Positions 37,901-42,489 of a stretch of 49,628 nt of DNA are shown here, piece by piece (the first letter of the stretch is position 1; each line of letters starts with the position of its first letter). The DNA lies in the IMG/VR virus record IMGVR_UViG_3300030099_004588, positions 1 through 49,628 of that record. One strand, given 5' to 3'. A program made the translations under genes and the position numbers. The notes under the pieces were generated by a model. That model was not told where the DNA came from. It saw only the letters and a program-made list of their open reading frames with translations, and made no database searches. Source of the DNA: a virus.

Positions 37901-39143
37901 ATTTGATGAAAAACTAATGAAGGCTTATCAAGCTGAAGATGATATATGGAAGATATTTGGGTACTTGTCTGAAAGAGGTAGATACATAAAGGCTGGTTTA
38001 GATGTTGCAGTAGCTGAAGAAACAGCTGCTAAAAACATTAGAAATCTTTATCCTAACTATAATGAGATACCTCGTATAATAAGATTACTTGGTCGTTCTC
38101 CTATAGTAGGATCATTCGTTGCTTTCCAGGCTGAATCTGTTCGTAACGCTAAGAACACTGTAATGCTAGGATTTGAAGAGATGGGTAGTGATAACTCAAA
38201 GATAAGAAGAATTGGTGCTACAAGAATAGCAGGAACTATTGCTACAATGACTCTAATGGAAGGTCTTCAGTTATATACAGCTCAATTTTTAGGTGAGTTC
38301 TTAGGTTTTGGCGGGGAAGATGATGACGATGTAGAGAGAAGAAAGATGCGTCTTTTACTACCTGAATGGGACGCACCAGGAAATATAGCGTACATGTTCA
38401 GAGGGTTTTTAGAATCTAAACAATCTGAAGATCAGACTGAAAGAGATAGATACTTTGACTACATAAATTTCTCTAGTATATCTGGTGTTGGTTACATGAA
38501 GGATATTATGAGATTAGTATTTACAGATATAGATACAAGGCTTGGTCAAGATAGTGCTTTAAATATTCTTGAAAAAATATATGCTCCATTCTTGGGTCAG
38601 GAAATGACTTCTATAGCTGTGACAGAAGCTTTATCAAATAAAGGTGGAAAAATATTTAATGAAACGGATCATATACTTACAAAGGTTGGAAAAATGATTA
38701 TATACGTTGGTGATAAAGTTCAACCTGGTGCTGGTAGAGTTCTTCAAAGAGGTTTTGAGTCTGCATACGATGAAGACTCTGACTTAGTTCCAGGATATGA
38801 AATGCTTGCTATATTTGGTATAAGAATTAACAGAGTTAATGTTAACAAAGGTTTAGCTATAAAGTCTAACTTCTTACATAAAGATATGATAAGTAGAGTG
38901 GGTAAAGAAGTTTTAAAAGATCCTTTTGCTCTAAGAGAAGAGGCAAGAAAAAATTCTAGTTTTAACGAGGATCTAAACAAGTTAGCTGACCTTATAGCTG
39001 CAGCAAGATTAAATAGTATTAACGGAGAAAATGTTAAAGCTATTCTTTCTAACTCTAGAGTGTCTAGACCAGTTATAGATGAAGCTTATAATAGGTATCT
39101 TGACAGATATTTAGAAGATGCTATAAGTGTTGACGATAAATAA
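31917..39143 (+). CDS. Giant ejected polyvalent protein with HExxH metalloprotease motif
   Basis: A 2408-aa protein, the largest in the window. Two copies of a 21-residue unit (AYGLFTQSGYNGTQDEFYTLL-like) at 9-29 and 39-59 start it. Helical and amphipathic Gly/Ala regions (about 385-560) follow. FHEIIH at 1068-1073 with EQAFAEMM (Glu1132 to Glu1137) is a zinc metallopeptidase signature. FVHDFFGHTELG (His1389, His1394) and TTETRGQNSWVNY (about 1426) form a domain I know from many large polyvalent phage proteins. The C-terminal 700 residues contain MKTVWNPGTHAKNIIGN (about 1880) and a hydrophobic helix near 2120, also typical of such proteins. They are carried in the virion and injected with DNA. 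No RNA polymerase motif was found. Confidence 0.8.
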   Translation: MNEEALKDAYGLFTQSGYNGTQDEFYTLLSDNAEAFADSYGLFKGSGYSGSEDDYKELLGLKKKDSFQLQDATAPKDSEVSLSVSQDGQSSLEQDVQVSLEERLAKRKSLPIEEQIALVKQDELRPFYESQGLNLDDKLNFEAIKKSKAEEEKKKKEAEQELSFFSKLYNRITSTEDLEEDFQTTDEDKADQYLANNEEKIFEAEKQYNIAKAKEITQVFSPDQRKEQFEEQGVDLGYMPTSFIKVNGEDFSVKELQKNLYDSEFINKLQSEEINVDIDNSIEDDTLQSLIDLRDRQKESGGQWGDIAQSFYSGALDQLVAGPVEFLESTFATNPYQRSIVNAMGGRLASKIRNEANRVREKTRVYQEDGMTKSLLKGNFSDAMFQAGNALSESAPLILGMYASAPLGLAEGATLGFAGVSAYGLKSLELKEQRLKGEIDMSDAQILLNSVLTGGAEAFFERFTLDAVNASRGVFALGKITPGEIAEGFTKGFLRQARVEGLSEGATELSNMFTDLITRDIDYEKGELKDTAVSLEDVAVRFSDAAMIGALMGGGIHTVPYMAKSMSKFKILDENIAVLFTMEDGSTQSMSRADALKFVKNPEVAERVRSGAVTMDASMNDIAKQQVEEILYGFYAPDAVASREVMREKEGGVQSILDKIRDAEEVSIEDVNSLSKAVSEMEAEGKKSKYNISESTKATRSKLNAILKQKGIQIVDAVASQDVSMSKVTETVDATKIESQEEYDSVKRQLEDGKRKPTIVQSQNQSGIKVNGEVSQTSEITQGKFKSVSAARNAMKDFEAKRDAAKKGEMLESDLFPANNKLFLNTKKETLDEIPQEVIDNNDYHILTSEKEGLTQGQRASRMERLKSMLDEAGATYYTIQGVYNGVAEESLVVTGIDNATALNLGNQFQQESIFSSKDGLMFGDGRIVPLDGGIIKGPDARKKQNVTIMNVGGRKVSIHSGLNRLKTSYGKNFNSDNIHKLDESNANYDAELFQGLDDSRKRSLGFAFKLLNSIGGLNVTVVRNSKAMEEQLKSIGQDPSKNRGSLFRGADKTIYVNLETIRGNTLFHEIIHPMVDFIKKTDPALYKRIESEVKESDMKRRVIKDGRRMKGSYLDWAKANYEGLSEEALIEQAFAEMMGDAAYGHFVNKQSTLSRIREVIREILSRIGIVSPFDNVEAIDLNQMSLSDIRTNLAEALVNGRKINVGGVEFEVGDVDKLSEIREQNPTLFSEPNPETADISKSYLSDKATELGIDQYSDPRFVNRLDEDNSKMIADAYDSLVDDPKNPEVIKAYKALADETLSQYQSIIDKGYKLEIWKGKGEPYANSAEMIQDVRDNKHLYIFGTEAGFGEGAITPEQRKENVMLSRTEYQDVNGNPLVVNDIFRFVHDFFGHTELGNGFGPIGEENAWLNHSRMYSPEARKAMTTETRGQNSWVNYNNNLRRKDGTIPKKGEKGYVPLSKRPFADQKMGILPDNIVNPVDVKAETISDIRMQAPQEETENVVYTSGLTTIAFDIAQSVVDADYKAGKYVTKQLAKARIDKPRKQFEGYDIRLSKLLAKPFGSHSNEEIKEIMVRNRGDLQAELLRVDDNLKLLKNAIKDSNITPEQVNDLLHNIEDIKAMEKSELRTALLEMRTHIDELSRTLIREGLVAGQTMFTIDSNMGLYVTRSYRQFETKNWEQTDNDIIQNAKDFLYREVKNQNIRDVEDGKIDKDGNLITLMSEDAILNKAQEAYDKLVGEKDFLKFSGGSSSLEGLTRVNSIFMQKKVIPEEIRELWGEIDSPLINYSNTISKVAKTISAERMYRELNNIGQGKFISDNYDRSSTRNKLQGSKWGDLDGKYVDDEMYVVMNQVNRTFEKNKLQQAYDAYMQLVLFNKKMKTVWNPGTHAKNIIGNSSFAMMNGHLSPDLKQIYQDGKLSIEAFYNMKSEDFKELYDKLIRLGVVNSSASLAEIQNISEDLRNTKFDLTEYLKDKNGKIQKRMAKVSGTIREGISSFDEKLMKAYQAEDDIWKIFGYLSERGRYIKAGLDVAVAEETAAKNIRNLYPNYNEIPRIIRLLGRSPIVGSFVAFQAESVRNAKNTVMLGFEEMGSDNSKIRRIGATRIAGTIATMTLMEGLQLYTAQFLGEFLGFGGEDDDDVERRKMRLLLPEWDAPGNIAYMFRGFLESKQSEDQTERDRYFDYINFSSISGVGYMKDIMRLVFTDIDTRLGQDSALNILEKIYAPFLGQEMTSIAVTEALSNKGGKIFNETDHILTKVGKMIIYVGDKVQPGAGRVLQRGFESAYDEDSDLVPGYEMLAIFGIRINRVNVNKGLAIKSNFLHKDMISRVGKEVLKDPFALREEARKNSSFNEDLNKLADLIAAARLNSINGENVKAILSNSRVSRPVIDEAYNRYLDRYLEDAISVDDK

Positions 39144-39177
39144 TTTGCAAACACTATATAATTAAATAATTAATTAT

Positions 39178-39185
39178 TAAATTTG
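39178..39185 (+). promoter_or_regulatory. Possible -7 box downstream of the late operon
   Basis: TAAATTTG matches TAnnTTTG, but the nearest upstream TTTG (39144-39147) is 30 bases away, too far. If active it would give a transcript of about 100 bases ending at the terminator 39265-39293, or reach the 43-aa gene. AT-rich DNA makes chance matches easy. Confidence 0.3.
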
Positions 39186-39200
39186 TATTACTTTTCTAAG

Positions 39201-39215
39201 GTTCCATTCTGGAAC
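39201..39215. other. Small hairpin GTTCC/GGAAC
   Basis: GTTCC (39201-39205) and GGAAC (39211-39215) enclose the 5-base loop ATTCT; downstream on the + strand is AGTTTGCTTTTTT. It could be a weak first terminator for the late operon 58 bases after its stop. It also lies within the 14-codon frame on the other strand. Confidence 0.4.
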
Positions 39216-39264
39216 AGTTTGCTTTTTTGTTCGCATTCATAGATTAGTTTTTTGGTTGTTTGAG

Positions 39265-39293
39265 AAGGAGGGGTAGTTCCCTCCTTTTTTTTT
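39265..39293 (+). terminator. Intrinsic terminator ending the late genes
   Basis: AAGGAGGG (39265-39272) pairs perfectly with CCCTCCTT (39279-39286), loop GTAGTT, followed by a run of T to 39293. It lies 122 bases after the giant gene's stop and marks the end of the + strand late transcription. Confidence 0.85.
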
Positions 39294-39307
39294 ACTATAT
39301 TAGCTCT

Positions 39308-39439
39308 ATGGAAATAGGTATACAATTAATCAATGGGGTAGTGTTTGGATTTAGACTATTCCCTCCAACAGAATCTATGCCATACAACGAACTCCAGCTA
39401 TTTGCTGGAGTTATATGCTTTTATGTTGTTTGGGATTAA
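39308..39439 (+). CDS. Small hydrophobic protein (43 aa)
   Basis: A 43-codon frame, MEIGIQLINGVVFGFRLF then PPTESMPYNELQLFAGVICF and YVVWD. The pattern of a short hydrophobic N-terminal segment, a polar PYNE turn and a second hydrophobic segment is one I recognise from very small proteins found in marine phage genomes, function unknown. It starts 15 bases after the late terminator, so its promoter must be nearby or it depends on read-through. Its TAA (39437-39439) overlaps the stop of the convergent gene by two bases. A perfect 9-bp inverted repeat lies inside it. Confidence 0.6.
   Translation: MEIGIQLINGVVFGFRLFPPTESMPYNELQLFAGVICFYVVWD
39390..39412. other. Perfect 9-bp inverted repeat
   Basis: AACTCCAGC (39390-39398) and GCTGGAGTT (39404-39412) with loop TATTT. 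It lies inside the 43-aa gene, close to the convergence point of the two genome arms, and could slow or stop RNA polymerase from both sides; a weak T-run only follows. Confidence 0.5.
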
Positions 39440-39591
39440 TTCTCGCAACTAGAGCAGTCATCTTCTTCCCCACAGCATTCTTCATCTTCAGGGTCAACAA
39501 GGTCAACTATCCAAGATTCAAATAATTTTTCTTTAGATTCATCTGATCTTTTTAACGCTTCTCGTAAAGCTTCGTCTCTGTCGTGTAACAT
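39436..39591 (-). CDS. Small acidic protein with Cys-rich tail (51 aa)
   Basis: A 51-codon frame. The N-terminal half is a charged helix (MLHDRDEALREALKRSDESK), the middle is SWIVDLVDPEDEE and the end has CCGEEDDCSSCEN with four Cys that could bind a metal. No family known to me. It is the last gene of the - strand arm. Its stop TTA/TAA at 39436-39438 overlaps that of the convergent + gene. The upstream DNA contains the structured element 39606-39660. Confidence 0.65.
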   Translation of the reverse strand: MLHDRDEALREALKRSDESKEKLFESWIVDLVDPEDEECCGEEDDCSSCEN

Positions 39592-39605
39592 TACTATATT
39601 ATTTT

Positions 39606-39660
39606 AAAAAAGTATTGGGGGGGTCGCATGGACGACCAAATCTCAAAAACCCCCCGAATA
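39606..39660 (-). terminator. Long G/C-run hairpin, - strand terminator or structured RNA
   Basis: TATT plus a 7-G run (39613-39623) can pair with a 6-C run plus GAATA (39650-39660), 10 of 11 positions, closing a 26-base loop. Inside it a smaller stem GGTCG/CGACC (39622-39626 and 39633-39637) competes. Read on the - strand the outer stem is followed by ACTTTTTT, so it can end transcripts from the nuclease gene at 39722. G-runs of this length are rare in this AT-rich genome. An adjacent CCTAGC/GCTAGG stem (39670-39695) may be part of the same structure. Confidence 0.6.
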
Positions 39661-39721
39661 CAAGAACAACCTAGCCCATATTGCTTAAAGCTAGGATTTA
39701 TATATGTAGCACTCACGCAGC

Positions 39722-40186
39722 TTACTCTCGTTTTTTAGAACCCCTACCTAAGATGGTATCGACTGCAATATCGACCTCCTTTTGATTTGATGGGACATAT
39801 ACGTCTAATTTTTGATCGGTATCATGAAGATACTTTAAAAACAGCTTGAATCGCATCTTAAACTCAGGGGTTCTTATTCCTTTTGTTTCTATGATAAAAC
39901 CCTTCTCTAAATTAATAAAGTCTGGCGTATAAGATATATTTCTTATATTACCAGGCTTTTTTTTAAAGGTAGTTTTACCTTTTGTTTTTCCCTTATCCAT
40001 AAGAAGTCCTTCAAACTTGAATTTCTCTACAAGCTCAAAAGTTTTTCCTTCGTATTGATTTGGGATCTTTGCTTTTTTAAGGGCTCTATAACAGTAAAGC
40101 TCTAGTCCTGAGGCAAATGTAATTCCATCTGCGATGTGTTTCTTAGCTTTAGTTATCTGCTTTCCTTTTCTTCTCTTGAATCGCAT
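39722..40186 (-). CDS. PD-(D/E)XK endonuclease, DUF1064-like
   Basis: A 154-aa basic protein with a clear PD-(D/E)XK nuclease core: Glu29 in ASGLELYCYR, Pro88-Asp89 in SYTPDF, and Glu100-Thr-Lys102 in IIETKGI, followed by a helix with EFKMRFKLFLKYL. This is the arrangement of phage DUF1064/Holliday-junction-type nucleases, including the function of T7 gp3. It could resolve branched replication DNA before packaging or digest host DNA. The C-terminus is very basic. It is the second-last gene of the - strand arm, followed by a terminator-like structure. The substrate is not decided by the sequence. Confidence 0.82.
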   Translation of the reverse strand: MRFKRRKGKQITKAKKHIADGITFASGLELYCYRALKKAKIPNQYEGKTFELVEKFKFEGLLMDKGKTKGKTTFKKKPGNIRNISYTPDFINLEKGFIIETKGIRTPEFKMRFKLFLKYLHDTDQKLDVYVPSNQKEVDIAVDTILGRGSKKRE

Positions 40187-40206
40187 TAAGCTAAGATATG
40201 AAATAA

Positions 40207-40446
40207 TTATTTCTTACCTCTATTCCTAGCCCTATTTTTAGATTGACTTTCTAAAACAAGATTACCAGATTTAGTATGCGAAGCATCCTTTCCATCACCT
40301 TTCTTACCATTCTTTCTATTGAAAAGGTTTAGTTTAACACGATACTTCTTTCTTTGTTCAGATGAAGAATATTCGGAGTCGTACTTTTTTTTCTTTTTAT
40401 ACGACTCCTTATTCTTTCTATAATGTTTAGTGCTTTTACTTGCCAT
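40207..40446 (-). CDS. Small very basic conserved phage protein
   Basis: A 79-aa protein with about one third Lys/Arg. The order KHYRKNKESYKKKKKYDSEY, KKYRVKLNLFNRKNG, GDGKDASHTKSG and a basic tail is one I recognise from small conserved proteins in T4-like cyanophages and other marine phages, function unknown. No zinc or HNH residues are complete. DNA or RNA binding is likely from charge. It lies 20 bases upstream of the nuclease gene in the same operon. Confidence 0.75.
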   Translation of the reverse strand: MASKSTKHYRKNKESYKKKKKYDSEYSSSEQRKKYRVKLNLFNRKNGKKGDGKDASHTKSGNLVLESQSKNRARNRGKK

Positions 40447-40476
40447 GCTATATTATTGTAGCCTGCAAGATACGAA

Positions 40477-40668
40477 TTATTTCTTTTCTTTTGGAGGAGT
40501 TGGTATACCAAAAACGTATTTAGCAAGTTTATCTGCATTCTCTAAAAGAGATTTAGCGTTCTTACTTGTTGGTAGTCCTGAGGCTATCTCTAATACTCTA
40601 GCTCTCATTTCACAGTCAAACTTTAATAATCTAACCTGATGTTCTCTGTCTTTCTGTTGCTTGTTCAT
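40477..40668 (-). CDS. Hypothetical protein (63 aa)
   Basis: A 63-aa soluble helical protein, starting MNKQQKDREHQVRLLKFDCE and ending in a Pro/Lys tail (FGIPTPPKEKK). No known motif. It is preceded by the PD-(D/E)XK-like gene after two bases and followed by the small basic gene, all in one direction, and its amino acid composition fits a real protein. Role unknown. Confidence 0.7.
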   Translation of the reverse strand: MNKQQKDREHQVRLLKFDCEMRARVLEIASGLPTSKNAKSLLENADKLAKYVFGIPTPPKEKK

Positions 40669-40670
40669 GT

Positions 40671-41114
40671 CTAAAATTTAATTATAGTTAGTAAATCTAA
40701 GTCTATATAGAATAATAATTCTCTATCCCATATAGATCCTGGTCGTGGGTTTTTCATGCCACCCCACTCAACTGTGGCTTTTGTTATTTCGTGCATCCAA
40801 ATATAACCAATTCCATCTAGAAATCTCCAAGCTATACATAAAGGTAGTTGCTTTTGAAGTGCTTCTTTTTGACAATGCTGTATTTTTCTAACTGAAGTTC
40901 TAACTCTTTGTATGTCTTTCATGTTAAGACTCATAGTTTTAACCTCACAAAGAGAAATAACCTTCATGGTTTTGTTGTCTATAATCTCAGCATCTACTGG
41001 TGCGTACTTATCTAGCTGCTCAAAGGTTAAATCTTTACCCTCTAATAGTATACGAAGAGTTTCAGCTTCTCGTTGCCTATCTTCTTTACTTTCAAATCGG
41101 GGTTCCAGTCTCAT
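40671..41114 (-). CDS. Possible PD-(D/E)XK-type nuclease (147 aa)
   Basis: A 147-aa protein. The central part, YAPVDAEIID followed by ISLCEVKTMSLNM, has the D-x(n)-E-x-K spacing of a PD-(D/E)XK core; an upstream helix and a following helix with Lys/Arg-rich HCQKEALQKQ agree. IAWRFLDGIGYIWMHEI supplies another strand pair. This is a weaker match than the nuclease at 39722 because no PD is present. It overlaps the Nmad1 gene by 23 bases. The alternative is an unrelated hypothetical protein. Confidence 0.7.
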   Translation of the reverse strand: MRLEPRFESKEDRQREAETLRILLEGKDLTFEQLDKYAPVDAEIIDNKTMKVISLCEVKTMSLNMKDIQRVRTSVRKIQHCQKEALQKQLPLCIAWRFLDGIGYIWMHEITKATVEWGGMKNPRPGSIWDRELLFYIDLDLLTIIKF

Positions 41115-41451
41115 CTTCTTCGTAACTTACCCAATCATAACTAAATGGTGTCTCATTTTCTTCGTACTTTTCTGCAGACTTAATAGTTTCACTCATTCTT
41201 CTATCTACTTCATCCATGTAAACTTGAAGAAGTATAAGGTAACCTGTAAGATCCATGAGATCATTCTCACTCATGTAAGTCTCCTTACTTTTTATACGGT
41301 TCAGCTTGTCGTTTATACGAGCTTGGATGGCGTACATAGGATCAACATTAAATAAAACTCCTTTATCAAAAACTGAGTTGCCGTAAGATTTATTCTTTTC
41401 TATTAATAAATCCCTGATCTCATCGCATTTTTTTCTTATTTCTTCCTGCAT
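41092..41451 (-). CDS. Nmad1 / DUF1599 family protein
   Basis: A 119-aa protein with the pattern of the nucleotide modification associated domain 1: LLIEKNKSYGNSVFDKG (about 16-32), then IQARINDKLNRIKS and NDLMDLTGYLILLQVYMDE, matching the conserved K-N-x-x-Y-G, R-I-x-D-K-L-x-R and D-L-x-G-Y-L-x-L. The acidic tail is extra. The family occurs near nucleotide and DNA modification genes of phages, but its reaction is not established. It overlaps both neighbours (32 and 23 bases), showing strong compaction. Confidence 0.82.
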   Translation of the reverse strand: MQEEIRKKCDEIRDLLIEKNKSYGNSVFDKGVLFNVDPMYAIQARINDKLNRIKSKETYMSENDLMDLTGYLILLQVYMDEVDRRMSETIKSAEKYEENETPFSYDWVSYEEDETGTPI

Positions 41452-41689
41452 TTTTATTTACTTTAGATTCGACAGCCTTCTTTTTAGCACTCTTATACTT
41501 ACGTTTATTCGATACTTGATCTTCAGAAACCTTTGTACTACGCTTAGTCTTAGATTTTTCTCTCTTGAGATCTTCAAGAACTCTGTTATTATGTCTTTCA
41601 CTTTCTTTAATTTTTTTAGAATACTTTACCATGTCCCACGCTATAAGAATAAATATAACGCAGACGACTGTTATCGCTACTACGATCAT
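41420..41689 (-). CDS. Small membrane protein with basic tail (89 aa)
   Basis: The first 18 residues are a hydrophobic membrane helix (MIVVAITVVCVIFILIAW). The remaining 70 are very Lys-rich with no hydrophobic segment (KREKSKTKRSTKVSEDQVSN and onward). It is probably an inner-membrane protein with a cytosolic basic tail that may hold nucleic acid. No family is known to me. The end overlaps the Nmad1 gene by 32 bases. ATG 41689 follows a TTTAATTTAATTTAA-like AT repeat. Confidence 0.65.
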   Translation of the reverse strand: MIVVAITVVCVIFILIAWDMVKYSKKIKESERHNNRVLEDLKREKSKTKRSTKVSEDQVSNKRKYKSAKKKAVESKVNKNAGRNKKKMR

Positions 41690-41718
41690 TTTAATTTAAT
41701 TTAATTGTTTAACTTAAT

Positions 41719-41907
41719 TTAACTATTCAAATTTTCTGACTCTTCTTTTAATAAAGCTCTGTTTAACTGAGCCATTGTTGTTACGTGTTCTGATTCAGGT
41801 TTACCTTCGTTGTACCTTTTAAGTAAAAAAGCTATATGCTCTTCACTTCTCATGCCCATTGGAGTTTGTTGTTCCCAACCCCACTGAATTGTTTTAAAGT
41901 CTTTCAT
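41719..41907 (-). CDS. Hypothetical protein (62 aa)
   Basis: A 62-aa helical acidic protein, MKDFKTIQWGWEQQTPMGMR at the start and MAQLNRALLKEESENLNS at the end. No known domain. The start is preceded by AACTATG, the same context as many genes of this arm. Spacing to its neighbours (18 and 29 bases) fits the operon. Confidence 0.7.
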   Translation of the reverse strand: MKDFKTIQWGWEQQTPMGMRSEEHIAFLLKRYNEGKPESEHVTTMAQLNRALLKEESENLNS

Positions 41908-41925
41908 AGTTATAAAATTTAATTA

Positions 41926-42117
41926 CTATTTTTTACCTCTTACTTTACCACCTGGTCTCTTTATTATTCCACCAAATCCATCGTAAGTTGAAATATCTTG
42001 CATTTGTTCTCCACAACTGCAAATTGATTCAGGCTTAATAACCTTATTATCAATGACTTTCATTGTAAATTTACTAACTTCAGTTGTTTTTTCACAATTT
42101 TTACAATATAATTTCAT
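41926..42117 (-). CDS. Small zinc-ribbon protein (63 aa)
   Basis: A 63-aa protein with two Cys pairs, CKNC at 4-7 and CSCG at 33-36, forming a probable zinc ribbon, followed by a Gly-rich basic tail (GGIIKRPGGKVRGKK). Proteins with this pattern occur widely in phage early regions, with no defined role. It may bind nucleic acid or be an adaptor to host polymerases. It stands between two hypothetical genes. Confidence 0.72.
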   Translation of the reverse strand: MKLYCKNCEKTTEVSKFTMKVIDNKVIKPESICSCGEQMQDISTYDGFGGIIKRPGGKVRGKK

Positions 42118-42128
42118 ATGTATATCTT

Positions 42129-42392
42129 TTAATGAACATCATGTGACATACATATAAACTCATAATCAGTTACGCTATCTATTTTTATTTGTATGTCGTT
42201 AGTTGATTTATGTTTTATCTCTAACCCCCTGACAAAGTGTTTAACATTCTGTAATTTTTCAGGATCAAGCTCAGTAATACATGTTCTGTGAGTAGCTTTT
42301 TTCCATTTCTTAGCAGCCTTTTCGACTCCCTTTACAAATCTTAATGTTCTCCATCTGTAGTGAACTGTAGCGTGATATATTTCTTTTCTCAT
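42129..42392 (-). CDS. Hypothetical protein (87 aa)
   Basis: An 87-aa basic protein starting MRKEIYHATVHYRWRTLRF. A helical basic section (KGVEKAAKKWKKATHRTC) and an alternating strand end (DIQIKIDSVTDYEFICMS) suggest an alpha/beta fold, but no family is recognised. It starts five bases after the stop of the 29-aa frame and is in the operon of the helicase. Confidence 0.7.
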   Translation of the reverse strand: MRKEIYHATVHYRWRTLRFVKGVEKAAKKWKKATHRTCITELDPEKLQNVKHFVRGLEIKHKSTNDIQIKIDSVTDYEFICMSHDVH

Positions 42393-42397
42393 TGAGT

Positions 42398-42487
42398 TTA
42401 CTTTTTATTTATTATTTTTTCTATAAACCAAAAAATAAATATAATGCCCATAATAAAGTCCGTTATCGTTTTAAAATTCCACTCCAT
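42398..42487 (-). CDS. Membrane microprotein (29 aa), coupled to helicase gene
   Basis: A 29-codon frame: MEWNFKTITDFIMGIIFIFW then FIEKIINKK. It is one membrane helix with a basic end. The ATG lies two bases after the helicase stop (TAGTTATG), so re-initiating ribosomes would translate it. Too short for homology; coupling, hydrophobic pattern and the otherwise empty gap support it. Role unknown. Confidence 0.45.
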   Translation of the reverse strand: MEWNFKTITDFIMGIIFIFWFIEKIINKK

Positions 42488-42489
42488 AA

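Noticed and set aside
31917-39143. Virion RNA polymerase as in some crAss-like phages
   Set aside because: No DxDxD-type or other polymerase motif was seen in the giant protein; its recognisable parts are a metalloprotease motif and large-polyvalent-protein segments.
40912-41355. 147-codon + strand frame
   Set aside because: Antisense to the Nmad1 and nuclease-like genes, which have recognisable family patterns; low-complexity hydrophobic product is typical of a shadow of charged proteins.
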